DNA from: Hanleya hanleyi
Lineage: Eukaryota; Mollusca; Polyplacophora; Lepidopleurida; Hanleyidae
Length of the DNA: 64,000 bases
Assembly: GCA_036873755.1 (NCBI GenBank)
Contig: JAVTVY010025141.1
Coordinates: forward strand, 45,374-109,373
Reading direction: 5' to 3'
Positions 21,586 through 34,361 of this stretch are shown in pieces. The position numbers and the translations under genes are program-made. Position 1 is the stretch's first letter. Every line of letters begins with the position of its first letter. The notes below the pieces were generated by a model that had not been told where the DNA came from, did not search any database, and saw only the letters and a program-made list of their open reading frames with translations.

Positions 21586-22924
21586 TTAAACGAGAGATCC
21601 TGAAGGGTCTTGGCGCCCACCATTGTCCGATAATTGTAAGCTAATGACAAGAGGATCTTTTTGTCCATTGTTACTAAGACGATTGAGTTGTAATTTTGTT
21701 TACAGAATTTTGAATCTGAGCGAAAAAGATCGAAAAAGGGACACTGGAAAACACCAAGATATAATCTTTCTAAGTTTCAGAAGTTTCAAGATTTCTAGAA
21801 ACTGAACTTATGTCGGTTGTTATAGTACAAGAGAAATGAGCAAAGTTAGCCTGAAAGTGAATGTACATGTACGGAGGATCATTCGTCTTCGTTTTGTAGT
21901 ATTTTTATTTGATTTATTTTTTTGCACGTGTCATCATTCGATACTGGAAGTGAAGAAAAATCTCTTTGACACTTTAGCATATTTAAAGAGGTAGTAGCGT
22001 GATTTTAGTTGTTCGGGTAAACTGAACAGCATGATCACTTGCAACATTTGCCAAAAGATTTTCAAGTATTGAAATCTCGTATTTCATATAGGGATCAATA
22101 TTGTCAGATTCTTCAATTCGGTCTAGTGAACAACATGAAAATGGGAAATGACTGAGATGACGTCGGATAACGTGATCAGGTATCCATGACGTCACATTAG
22201 AAGCCGTCACAGTGCGATAAAAGTTCTAAGATCGAGTATGACGTTGCAAAGCATCACGCTCGGAATGCCAGTGCGCGTTTTCTGACGTCATCTCAGGCAC
22301 TGGAGCCAAGTGCAGGTGCTGTTACATTTTTCAGAGAATGTCAGAAGTGTGATTTCAATGCCTGTGATATTAAAAAATGAGGTCACAGAAACACGTTCAC
22401 CATAGTTGCTTTCAACTACTGAATAACTTTTATCGAAATATGTTATTTGCTGAATATTTTTTAAATGACGCTTTTACATATTTAAGATTTTATAACTTGG
22501 AACGAATGCTAATTCTGTTCTGTTTACTGGACTAGTTTGAGATATCTCTTTTAAGATACCATGCTGGAAAATAGTAAGATGGTACAATACTTAATACTGA
22601 AGGCATCCGGTCCGCGCAGTAATGTTGAAACTTCGAATTTGAAAGTGTCTGAATCTTGATTATTTCCCATGGATCGAACATGCAGTAGTTTACAGTTGTC
22701 GAGTTGTGACATTGTGTCACAAGAGTGACGTCCCTCATGTAGCTGACCCGCCGGCAGACGAAAGGGTGGGGCAGTTCACTTGCAACTGCATGGACTAAAT
22801 ACATTTTAATTCCGAATTATTTGAAATCCTTGATATGGAAGGTGAAGATATGGATATTCTCTATAGTCAATATATAGAATATGCCCCACCGTTTGATCCA
22901 CCGACTCTTGTGATGCAAGGTCAC
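21586..22924. other. Intergenic, nothing recognised
   Basis: AT-rich DNA without protein-like open frames or recognisable repeats before the start of array A. Confidence 0.5.
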
Positions 22925-24157
22925 AATTCCGGAATACCGTATTAATTGGATTTTCGAATCGGACCGATAAAGCTATCTTGCACAACTAGGCCCCATCTGG
23001 GACCTGTGTACCAAATTTCATAAAGATCCATGAAATATTTTCTGAGAATTCAAGATAACAGTGTTTCAAGGGGAAATTCAAGATGGCCACCTGGCAACCA
23101 TATTGGATTTTCGAATCTGACCAAAAAAGGTATCTTGCACAACTGGGCCACAAGGGGAATCTGTGTACCAAATGTGAGGAAGATCCATGCAGTACTTCTT
23201 GAGAAATCACGATAAAGTTTCCTTGGGAAATCCAAGATAGGCCTGGTGGCCATATTGGATTTTCGAATTGGACCAAAAAAGGCATCTTGCACAACTAGAC
23301 CCCAAGGCGAACTTTTGTATCAAATTTGAGAAAGATCCATGCAGTAGTTCTTGAGAAATCGCGAAAACAAGGTTTCATGGGGAAATCCAAGATGGCCACC
23401 TTCTGGCCATATTGGATCTTCGATTGGGACCGAAAAAGGTATCTTGCAAAACTAGACCCTAAGGAGAATCTGTGAACCTAATTTGAGAAAGATCCATGCA
23501 GTACTGAGAAATGGCGGTAACTAAGTTTCATGTGGAAATCCAAGATGGCTGCCTGGTGGCCATATTGTATTTTCGAATCGGACGAGAAAGGGTACCTTGC
23601 TCAACTAGACCCCATGTGGCACCTGTGTACCAAATTTGAGAAAGATCCATGCAGTAGTTCCTGAGAAATCGCGGTAACAATGTTTCATGGAGAAATCCAA
23701 GATGGCTGCCTGGTGGCCATATTGGATTTTCGAATCGGACCAGAAAAGGTTTCTTGCACAACTAGACCCCGAGGGGAACCTGTGTACCAAATTTGAAAAA
23801 GATCCATGCAGTAGTTCCTGAGAAATCGCGGTAACAAGCTTTTATGGGGAAATCCAAGATGGCTGCCTGGTGGCCATATTGGATTTTCGAATCGGACCAG
23901 AAAAGGTTTCTTGCACAACTAGACCCCGAGGGGAACCTGTGTACCAAATTTGAAAAAGATCCATGCAGTAGTTCCTGAGAAATCGCGGTAACAAGGTTTC
24001 ATGGGGAAATCCAAGATGGCTGCCTGGTGGCCATATTGGATTTTCGAATCGGACCAGAAAAGGTTTCTTGCACAACTAGACCCCAAGGGGAACCTGTGTA
24101 CCAAATTTGGAAAAGATCCATGCAGTAGTTCCTGAGAAATCGCGGTAACAAGGTTTC

Positions 24158-26347
24158 ATGGGGAAATCCAAGATGGCTGCCTGGTGGCCATATTGGATTT
24201 TCGAATCGGACCAGAAAAGTTTTCTTGCACAACTAGACCCCAAGGGGAACCTGTGTACCAAATTTGGAAAAGATCCATGCAGTAGTTCCGGAGAAATCGC
24301 GGTAACAAGGTTTCATGGGGAAATCCAAGATGGCCACCTTCTGGCCATATTGGATCTTCAATTGGGACCGAAAAAGGTATCTTGCAAAACTAGACCCTAA
24401 GGAGAATCTGTGAACGTAATTTGAGAAAGATCCATGCAGTACTGAGAAATGGCGATAACTAAGTTTCACGTGGAAATCCAAGATGGCTGCCTGGTGGCCA
24501 TATTGGATTTTTCGAATCGGAAGAGAAAGGGTATCTTGCTCAACTAGATGCCATGTGGCACCTGTGTACCAAATTTGAGAAAGATCCATGCAGTAGTTCC
24601 TGAGAAATCGCGGTGACAATGTTTCATGGGGAAATCCAAGATGGCTGCCTGGTGGCCATATTGGATTTTCGAATCAGACCAGAAAAGGTTTCTTGCACAA
24701 CTAGACCCCGAGGGGAACCTGTGTACCAAATTTGACAAAGATCCATGCAGTAGTTCCTGAGAAATCGCGGTAACAAGCTTTTATGGGGAAATCCAAGATG
24801 GCTGCCTGGTGGCCATATTGGACTTTCGAATCGGACCAGAAAAGGTTTCTTGCACAACTAGACCCCAAGAGGAACCTGTGTACCAAATTTTAAAAATATC
24901 CATGCAGTAGTTCCTGAGAAATCGCGGTAACAAGTTTTCATGGGGAAATCCAAGATGGCTGCCTGGTGGCCATATTGGATTTTCGAATCGACCAGAAAAG
25001 GTTTCTTGCACAACTAGACCCCGAGGGGAACCTGTGTACCAAATTTGAAAGAGATCCATGCAGTAGTTCCTGAGAAATCGCGGTAACAAGCTTTTATGGG
25101 GAAATCCAAGATGGCTGCCTGGTGGCCATATTGGATTTTCGAATCGGATCGGAAAAGGTTTCTTGCACAACTAGACCCCGAGGGGAACCTGTGTACCACA
25201 TTTGAAAAAGATCCATGCAGTAGTTCCTGAGAAATCGCGGTAACAAGGTTTCATGGGGAAATCCAAGATGGCTGCCTGGTGGCCATATTGGATTTTCGAA
25301 TCGGACCAGAAAAGTTTTCTTGCACAACTAGACCCCAAGGGGAACCTGTGTACCAAATTTGGAAAAGATCCATGCAGTAGTTCCGGAGAAATCGCGGTAA
25401 CAAGGTTTCATGGGGAAATCCAAGATGGCCACCTTCTGGCCATATTGGATCTTCAATTGGGACCGAAAAAGGTATCTTGCAAAACTAGACCCTAAGGAGA
25501 ATCTGTAAACGTAATTTGAGAAAGATCCATGCAGTACTGAGAAATGGCGATAACTAAGTTTCACGTGGAAATCCAAGATGGCTGCCTGGTGGCCATATTG
25601 GATTTTTCGAATCGGAAGAGAAAGGGTATCTTGCTCAACTAGATGCCATGTGGCACCTGTGTACCAAATTTGAGAAAGATCCATGCAGTAGTTCCTGAGA
25701 AATCGCGGTGACAATGTTTCATGGGGAAATCCAAGATGGCTGCCTGGTGGCCATATTGGATTTTCGAATCGGACCAGAAAAGGTTTCTTGCACAACTAGA
25801 CCCCGAGGGGAACCTGTGTACCAAATTTGAAAAAGATCCATGCAGTAGTTCCTGAGAAATCGCGGTAACAAGCTTTTATGGGGAAATCCAAGATGGCTGC
25901 CTGGTGGCCATATTGGATTTTCGAATCGGACCAGAAAAGGTTTCTTGCACAACTAGACCCCAAGAGGAACCTGTGTACCAAATTTGAAAAAGATCCATGC
26001 AGTAGTTCCTGAGAAATCGCGGTAACAAGTTTTCATGGGGAAATCCAAGATGGCTGCCTGGTGGCCATATTGGATTTTCGAATCGACCAGAAAAGGTTTC
26101 TTGCACAACTAGACCCCGAGGGGAACCTGTGTACCAAATTTGAAAGAGATCCATGCAGTAGTTCCTGAGAAATCGCGGTAACAAGCTTTTATGGGGAAAT
26201 CCAAGATGGCTGCCTGGTGGCCATATTGGATTTTCAAATCGGATCGGAAAAGGTTTCTTGCACAACTAGACCCCGAGGGGAACCTGTGTACCACATTTGA
26301 AAAAGATCCATGCAGTAGTTCCTGAGAAATCGCGGTAACAAGGTTTC
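24158..26347 (+). repeat. Duplicated 1,095-bp higher-order repeat
   Basis: Seven ~157-bp units form a block, 24158-25252, that recurs almost unchanged at 25253-26347. Shared peculiarities, such as the GGAGAAATCGCGG variant, the TTTTTCGAATCGGAAGAG unit and a one-base-shorter GAATCGACCAG, appear in the same order at +1,095. Only scattered substitutions differ, so the duplication is recent. Confidence 0.85.
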
Positions 26348-26731
26348 ATGGGGAAATCCAAGATGGCTGCCTGGTGGCCATATTGGATTTTCGAATCGGA
26401 CCAGAAAAGTTTTCTTGCACAACTAGACCCCAAGGGGAACCTGTGTACCAAATTTGGAAAAGATCCATGCAGTAGTTCCGGAGAAATCGCGGTAACAAGG
26501 TTTCATGGGGAAATCCAAGATGGCTGCCTGGTGGCCATATTGGATTTTCGAATCGGACCAGAAAAGATTTCTTGCACAACTAGACCCAAGGGGAACCTGT
26601 GTACCAAATTTGAAAAAGATCCATGCAGTAGTTCCTGAGAAATCGCGGTAACAAGAATTGTTTACGGACGGACTGACTGACTGACTGACGGACGGACGAA
26701 CGACGGACCACGGACGAAAAGTGATTTGAAC

Positions 26732-26757
26732 AGCCCACCATCTGATGATGGTGGGCT
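26732..26757 (+). other. Perfect terminal hairpin of element A
   Basis: 11-bp stem AGCCCACCATC / GATGGTGGGCT with a TGAT loop, followed by an A-rich stretch. It marks the probable 3' end of the Helitron-like element, where a stem-loop near the terminus is expected. Confidence 0.7.
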
Positions 26758-26760
26758 AAA

Positions 26761-27600
26761 AATTGGGATGGTAGGAAAATCAGGGATGTGCAGTACTAGT
26801 AATGATAACTAATCATTTTAATGGGCCTACATGTAATCAAAACAATTTTCTACGACTAATTTCACACTGAAAATAAAAGTGTAAACTGCCATCTTCAACT
26901 GGACACATTTTCCACTCCATTATTTATAAGCATATGTACATGTAAGCTGAAACGTTTCAACCAAAATATATTTTTACCGATTTTGATCACTTCAGTTTGA
27001 GATTGCACATTGTACATGTTTATTATCCGTGATAATAACTAATTCATTAGATCTGTTTCATACAATTAGATTGATTTTTCATTGTTCGTATTAATCATCA
27101 TGAATCATGTACAAATACCTGTAGGTTAGGTCACAAGTGCAGGTAATTAATACTGGGTCAGATGTAGCTGGGGGGCATTAAAAGCTATGACTTATGTATA
27201 TGGTCATGATGAGCTGGTCTAGTTCCATAATGATAGCAGTATGTATGTACTGCAGGTCAATGCCCTTATGACTTGGACTGTTTATCACAGGCTGACATTT
27301 TGTCATCTTCATCCACAAGTCTACTTCTCCGTTCACACTACAAATTAACCTTGATACAGCAGCCCACCGGCTCTGTTAAAAAAAATATAATGAACATGAA
27401 CGTCATTGACCTTGAATCTATTTGAATTTTGAAATGTGGGTTATTGATTGGCTGTTCTATGTACATGTATATATGGCCAGCTCTACCATCACATTATTTA
27501 GAAGGAATGACATAATTACTGGGAGAATACGTCACGGTATACACACAGTTGTTGGTTATCTGTTCTGATAGACTCATCTCTGGCTTGAAGATGCAATTTA
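26761..27600. other. Intergenic, nothing recognised
   Basis: AT-rich DNA with several TACATGTA palindromes; no gene supported. Confidence 0.5.
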
Positions 27601-27831
27601 GGCCACTGTTAATTGTTTGTTTCTCGTAACCTTGCATGTAAAAATACACATGCTGAGTGCTATAATTGTTAATTATTAATTAGTAACTTGCAAACAAATT
27701 GTATACAAATATGAAGAAAATGAGCAAGTTTTACTCATGAAAATGTAAATCCCTCATGGATTTTAATTACTTAACCTCAAAATATAGATGAGGGCTGGTT
27801 ACGGGAAACGAACCATTAATTATCAGTGGCC
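27601..27831. mobile_element. Harbinger-like MITE, copy 1
   Basis: Terminal repeats GGCCACTGTTAATTG (left) and the complement of CAGTGGCC (right), with longer imperfect arms (GTTTCTCGTAACC / GGTTACGGGAAAC). The interior matches the 53880 copy in reverse: TAGATGAGGGCTGG, GTAAATCCCTCATGGATTTT, ATGAAGAAAATGAGCAAG. Left flank TTA. Confidence 0.6.
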
Positions 27832-29238
27832 TTGCATCTCGGATTTGTACGTTTTCCGTGATCTGATCTATCCAGGCTAATTCGAAGTGTGAACGGAGAA
27901 GTCGACTTACATGTGTATGAAGAATTGAAGATGACATTTTGTACATGTTACCTACATGTACATGTACCAGGTTTCAGTATAAACTTTACTTCATCCGTTC
28001 TGCTTTTTTTTTTGCACACGTACATGTATAAACATGTACATGTATAAACATGTAAAGATATAACACCACTGATATAACAAATAGGTCTTAAAACTGCCAA
28101 TGAGCATTCTTATATCAACTAAATACATAAATTAACTGTACATGTACATGTATTTGAAACAACAGATGACATTTCCTTATTTATTCTCAGCTTTTAGTTC
28201 CTGAATGGCCACTCACTACCAAAATGGTTTTGAACTGAAGGTACCACTGATAAATACATGTATAAGGAACATATTTTATCTCATCTCAAATTAATTTCTG
28301 CTGTATTGCTTCCTCTATTTCTAGATGAAAAAGTGATACTTAAGAATCAGTATTTTTTTCAGGGTTAGATACAGATTCCTTATCTGAAATAGTAACACTC
28401 TTGTTTGAATGAGAGAAAAAAATAATAATTCAATTTTCAAATGGTTTGCAGAATGCCAAAATTAGTCCATGATATGGTCAAACTATGCAGCACATGTAAA
28501 CATTTGTCAATTTGTATATTTATAGTATAGTTTATAACCAACTACATGTCTGCTTGATGCTTTCTGTCAAAAAATCATTTGATTTGTGAAAAGAAACTAG
28601 ACCCAGGCTAGATCTAACCTCGCATGATCTACAAAGAGATGAGATATGTACACTGTTCATTTTGATCATGAAAACAGTGGACAAAACAAACTTTGCATTG
28701 TTCAGCCAAGTCAAAAATACTTGTTGATTCACCTTAACTGGAAAGCTAGCTCCATGCTTTAACATTACCTTGTACATGTAAAACATGAAGAATGGCAGGA
28801 CAACACTGCTGCAAGTGTCCTCATTGAAGCTCACAACATCATGGCACCAATGTAATATACCTGTACATGTATAATATACCTGTACATCCTATAATTAGAG
28901 TGAAAGTTCACAGATTGACCTGGAGAGATAGAGGCTGATGGACAGCCAAATTTAGACCCTTATATCACCATGGTATAGCCATGATACATTGATAGCCGGA
29001 GGCCAAATATTTTATCTATTTGTACTTGATATATACACATACTGGCATACAAGAGATAAGGTGCAAATATTTGTAGGAATGTTTGATATTTCCCTGGTTG
29101 ATGGGTCAAACCTGTCAATCTGTCTCTTCAACTTTGTATACTGCCTGGTCCAAAAGTGAGAGTTTTAAGTCTACATATAGCAAGTCACAGTCTCTCACCC
29201 TATACATGTAGGCCTACTTACCATCATTTTGTCATTAA
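27832..29238. other. Intergenic with dense TACATGTA palindromes
   Basis: Repeated ACATGTACATGT-type palindromes (for example 27948-27968, 28019-28056, 28137-28153). No gene is supported; the 100-residue minus-strand frame at 28532-28834 has no recognisable feature. Confidence 0.5.
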
Positions 29239-29717
29239 AGGTGAACTGCAAAGCTTTTAATTTTATTTAAATTGTTGCTTATATACATCTTGTCTTATGT
29301 GACATAACTTTTATACGTTTTTGGGGCAAGTATAGTTGGCAAAATTGTACTAATAACAATATTTCAGTTATCCTGTTATAAATCCGTCTTGAAAACTTGC
29401 ATCGCTTGTCTCTCTTGGTTTGTAGAACGTTATGACGTTATAGTGGTCCCCTTCATTCAAGTTTTATTCAAATGTGACGTCATGCTACGTCGGATGAATG
29501 AACGAGGACCACTATAACGTCATGACGTTCCAAAAACAACGGGAGGCAAGCGATGACGTTTTTAAAAGTTCTGGCTCTCGGTATAAGTTTTGACTTCTCA
29601 TATACCCAAAATAAAACAATAACCCACAGAACTATTACCACACATAATTGTAACAACTATGGAAGTTCTTGTTTTATGACATTTTAACAGAACATTGGAA
29701 AGCTTTTCAGTTCACCT
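29239..29717. mobile_element. TTAA-flanked MITE with internal palindrome
   Basis: A 479-bp unit flanked by TTAA (29235-29238, 29718-29721). Termini AGGTGAACTGCAAAGC and complement AGGTGAACTGAAAAGC match at 15 of 16 positions. The centre holds a second imperfect palindrome: ACGTTATGACGTTATAGTGG then GGACCACTATAACGTCATGA. TTAA suggests a piggyBac-like mobiliser. No coding content. Confidence 0.65.
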
Positions 29718-31299
29718 TTAACAGACGGACACAAAATGGACTTTACCAACAGCAGGGTACAACACACCTATGGACAACTGAAAATCAGTCAGCTAATTGT
29801 ATACATGTACATGTACCGTAGATCCACCTACATGTATACAAACTATATCATTCAAGCCTCCAAAAGGGACCATTGAAGCATTATGTATGCACATTTTTTT
29901 GAATTTTTGACCTCCCACCTACCATACCCAAAATTTAACTCAGCGTACATAGGAACCCCCCACCCACCGCGTACGTAATACTTAAATGCCCCCAAATGGA
30001 ATTAATATTAATATTTTTTATGTAGCTGCCTGGCTTCATCTTAATATCTTTATCTTCTGCACCCTACCCTGCAAACATTGGATAATCTTCATGCCTTACC
30101 GCTGCAATAGATTGATCGACTTTAAACATAGACATAATGCTCCCATTTCAAGACAGGGTCAGTGCAGAAAACATGCAAGTCCAGCTAAATGTGAATGGTT
30201 ATGATCCTAGAGTCAGAGTTCCACCATGCAGGTTGGCAGGGCGCATCATGGCGATTTGTCAGACTGAAAGGTACACCTAGTTGAAAGGGCAATTGGCATA
30301 AAAGTCAGACAGTTTTAATCTGTGTGATACATGTACACATCTTCCAGGTACCTTGCCTATTGGTTGCAGGGCTATTAAGGCACACAGCATATGATTAATG
30401 TTTGCACAAACCTATGTCAGGAAATTTTACCCCACCCCTCTAGAGCCCCACATGTGATGGAGTCCGGGAACCAGCTGTTTTAACTTTTACCTACATTCTT
30501 GAATACAGGAACTCACATGTTGCTACAAGTGGATATCAATTACCCACACTTGGTGCATGTATAGGATCAATTTATGGTGATAATGTGTCAACTATTTGAG
30601 ACTCTGCCAACTAGAAGATAAACAGACTGCAGTATCTCTTTGCAGGTTAGAAACCACTAAAAAATCGCCTTACTTAATATGTAGTAAATTGGCTTAGCAC
30701 ATTTTGAGGAAACTGCATTCCATAATATCTGCCGCCACCACATAAGGTACATGTAGCCTGGCCTTTCTGCTCAAACGTATAAAAAATTCAGCATACAGTT
30801 TCCCACCATTTTTTGAGATAATTATTGGCAGAGATATTAAAGGTCATGCTGCCCGATCCCATTACGGAAAATTAAGGAGGTCGCCAATCAAACAGGCCCA
30901 GATTTTTTTTCCGATTTATTAGAATTTGAAAAGTTGGTTTGATATATTTGAGAGTCAAATATTATAGAAACATTTTAAAATTTCTGGTCCAGTCAGGTAT
31001 AATATAGCCAATCAATGTTCCAGGCCTTGAATTTGGGAAATTTGAGGGCAAGGCCAATTTGGTGGAATTGAGAGCACTAAGGCCTGGCTGGCATAAAATT
31101 CCTTGGAAATTAGCAGTGGGCATCAAGGCCAGTAGGTAGGGCATCCAAGGCAATGGCCTTGGTTAAATTCAAGGCCTGATGTTCACCCCAAGTCAAGTCC
31201 TGATCATAATCTTAGATACAGAATATTTCAATAGTGGTTTGTGACCTGCGAATGTAGATATGAAAATAAACACTGACAGTAAAGAAGACATGTACCACA

Positions 31300-31392
31300 T
31301 GGTAAATCTTCTAATCATTCAATCACCCTAAAAAATTCAATCACTCCAGATTATGATGTCACTCTAATAAATTTGATCACCTCCTTAATGTT
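31300..31392. mobile_element. Pogo-like MITE relic, copy 5
   Basis: Short relic: GGTAAATCTTCTAATCATTC, then AATTCAATCACTCC, then CTCTAATAAATTTGATCACC. The left terminus is diverged and the right half is missing. Confidence 0.4.
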
Positions 31393-32980
31393 GGAGAAAC
31401 TTAAGAACTACTGTTTTCATAGGCGTGGTCAATGGTTATTTTACCACGGTTAGTGTGGGAAAGTTTATATTTTAGAGCAAGGGCGAAGCCTGAGTTTATG
31501 TAGTCTCTCAAATGGGGAGTGATACTGTCAGCTGCATCAGCTGTGTGAAAATTACGGGATATATGTCTATTCGTTAATCAATTTCAAGATGGAAACAACT
31601 GTTAAACTTCAGAAAGAAATTTCATCTTGTAATTTTTTTTTGTTTTATTCGATTGTTACTTGTATGAAAGCAGACGTCCCTTTCCTCATCCGACTTGTGA
31701 AATGGAATCTCCCAACGAACAACTGCACTTGATGGGTGTTGATTTCACATAACCGTGCTAAAACGTGTACTAAATGCATGGTTAGCTCGATGTTATTGAC
31801 AAGTGTTATAGAATAATATTTAGAGAAGGTCGTGTTTTGTAACAGTCTGTGAACTTCCCATTCAAATTTATTTGATCGTCCCAATATTAAAGTGATTTAA
31901 CCATTAGAGGTTTAACACACATCACATATCTACACTGGTCAGTCTCACACTATCTACACTGTACTTCAGCATTAAAGCTGTCAGCTGGAAACAATCCTCT
32001 ATAATATTCATAAGTTGGCCCAATAGAGCTCAGAATCCCTCTCAGTAGTGATTCTGTCCTACATATGACTAAGACTTCTGAGGCAGGTAAACATTCTATG
32101 TACCTACTTTTACCTGAAACAGCATATATTAAAAGGGCCGAGACTTCAATGGTAGCTGTTCAAGTGAAGAGAGGCAACTACATACCTGAATCATATTAAC
32201 ATCGCCACAGGTGTGTCATAACACAATGCGTGTCTACCAAGTACATGCCTTGCATTATAATCAGTTACAATACACCCATCATGTCGGAGTTCGCAGAGAT
32301 GTCCACATTATAAGCTCATTTGAATTCCACAGAAGCCCCTGTCATGTTCATCTGATGGAAGCCAGACTGTCAAGCATTGAAAGGGATGCAAATTTTGGAA
32401 TGTAATACTACATTTACAATAATTTTTGAATGCTGCACAACTGCTGCACACTCATTTCAACTTCACAATATAAGATAGCTTAATGCGCATCAACTTGTAC
32501 AATACATCTACATGTACATGTATACCACATACCCAGTTGAGAAAAAAATTGCACTTTGTACATGTATTCTGCAGCCGTCTTTGATGTACATCTGTAAGGC
32601 TCATTAAAAATGGTTTGTTTAATCATCACCTGCTTGCCAGGGAAGGGACAGGTGGGTGGATTTTATTTTTAATTGGAGTTGAGCATGAGGTATTCCATAC
32701 GAAATATGCATTGAAACAAAGTTTTAACTATTAATTCTGTTTACCAAATGAATGAATATATGATTGGTCTCCAATCAATCTTCGAAAAATGAACAAAATT
32801 AGTAGCATATTCGCTCTAGAATCTCTGGTGCATGCTTGTCGGCACATGTTGCTAAAATAACTTGTGTTTTAGACACTGCAGAATAAAAATATTACATAAA
32901 ACACTTTTCGGGGCGGAGACAAAATTGAGGGTGGGGGGTGAAGATAAAACGAATTGTTCATTTTAATGAGCCTAATAAAT

Positions 32981-33305
32981 GAGTTCGAGTGAATAGAATT
33001 TAACGTCGCTTTCAACAATATTTCAGCTATATCGCGACGAATCAACTACATGTAAGCACCACCCAGCCAAGTTGCGTTTCTGCTACTTCAAAGAAGGACT
33101 CTTTGAAGCAGCATAGAACCAGACACCCTCCAGCCGCCCTATACATTTGTAAAACACAGAGGACAGCACACAAGAAGCAGACAGGACACTTACATGGTGC
33201 AATAAAGACAAGTGAATACAGTGCTAGACACCACCTTATCAAGTTCCTGTTGCTTCTCAGCAAAATGCACTGAAGCAACAGGAACCCATGCCCACCCAAC
33301 CACCC
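32981..33305 (-). mobile_element. SINE-like repeat, near-complete copy 1
   Basis: About 325 bp, closely matching 37544-37855. On the minus strand it starts GGTGGTTGGGTGGGCATGGG and ends with the tail TTGTTGAAAGCGACGTTAAA. The tail is shared with the 5S-derived SINE at 8738, but the head here is not 5S-like. It contains the internal repeat TTCCTGTTGCTTC ... GAAGCAACAGGAAC (a hairpin). Confidence 0.65.
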
Positions 33306-33824
33306 ACATGAGCATAATAATGAGCCCATTTTTGATCTATTATTAGAAGTCTGATTTACATGAAAATAGCAGGAATTAACTAGTAACTCATTTCTTAGTT
33401 TCAACAGAGACTTCCTGGGTCATGGTGAACTGATTATCCTTTATCATATCTAAAACAGGAAGAGTATATATTGCGCACGACCCATCAGATTTATTTTTGT
33501 ACATGTTTACCTTGTTATTGTACATCTGTCAATTCTCACACAAACATGACAAAAAGCTGCATGGAATATTAGCAAATGAAAAGACAGAGAGAAAAATGAA
33601 AAACCCAGGAAAATACCTCAATACATGTACATCTAAACATGGTTAATGTCATTATTTCTATTTAGTAATAGTAATTAACATTCTATTCTTTCTGTTAAAA
33701 TGAACAGACAGAAAAAAGTGTTTGTGGATGTGTTTCTATTTTCTTCATCCTTCAGAAGATTTCACTTTTTCTCGACGCACTCAAAGAAAGAGCAGGTTTT
33801 TTAAAAAAAAATTGTTAATAGTTT

Positions 33825-33920
33825 GTAACATCACTTTCAACAATATTTCAGTCATATCGCGACAAATCAACAAGGCACCGCCCAGCCAAGTTGTGTTTCT
33901 GTTTCTTCAAAGAAGCATCT
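33825..33920 (-). mobile_element. SINE-like repeat, truncated copy 2
   Basis: Only the tail region is present: CACTTTCAACAATATTTCAG, then CACCGCCCAGCCAAGTTG, then CTTCAAAGAAG. Confidence 0.6.
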
Positions 33921-34361
33921 GATATAGGGCTGATATATACCTGTGAATATGGACACCTGGGTAAACCGACCAACCTCTAAATACTGACACTATCCATAGT
34001 CTCAATATTTAAAGTTACAGTATTTTGAAACTTGATCCGTGTCAAAACTGACACAATAATCTGGTATGAAATATGATCAATATATACAGGTTTCAATGTA
34101 CCTGTTGTTTTAGTATTTTTTGATTTCCTATACTGGAGAACCTCACTAATTTCCTCATTTCAACTGAGACTTCCTGTGTCATGGTCAACTAATTACAAAC
34201 ATTTTCTTTTCTTTTCATGCTAATACGGTGTACATAAAAAGAATAGACTGTTAATTGCTATCATGAAATAGAAATAATTACATAAACCATGTTAAGATGA
34301 ATGTAGGTATTTTCCAGTCGTTGTTTTTTTCTCTTTGTCTTTTCGTTTGTTTACATGTACC

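Larger units (their letters stand above)
22925..26760 (+). mobile_element. Pearl/HINE-like element A: 157-bp satellite array with terminal hairpin
   Basis: About 23-24 units of ~157 bp. Each reads roughly CAAGATGGCTGCCTGGTGGC, then TTTTCGAATCGGACCAG, then CTTGCACAACTAGACCCC, then TACCAAATTTG, then a GAAATCGCGGTAAC end. A variant unit (GCCACCTTCTGGCCATATTG) recurs at about 23395, 24342 and 25437. The array is followed by a GACT/GACGGACG microsatellite (26655-26712) and a perfect 11-bp hairpin, AGCCCACCATC/GATGGTGGGCT (26732-26757). Units + ACTG/ACGG microsatellite + palindrome is the layout of bivalve pearl-type, Helitron-like nonautonomous elements. The many short open frames on both strands repeat with the array and are not genes. 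Confidence 0.75.
29718..34361. other. Intergenic with MITE relic and SINE-like copies
   Basis: No supported gene. It contains a pogo-like MITE relic (31300-31392) and two copies of the AACGTCGC tail repeat (32981-33305, 33825-33920). A stretch rich in AAGGCC near 31020-31180 looks like degenerate repeat. Confidence 0.5.

Noticed and set aside
22986..26638. Dozens of 60-155-residue open frames on both strands (for example frames containing FLVRFENPIWPPGSHLGF)
   Set aside because: They recur exactly with the 157-bp satellite unit, stay open in several frames at once and have no start context or family similarity. They are by-products of the repeat.
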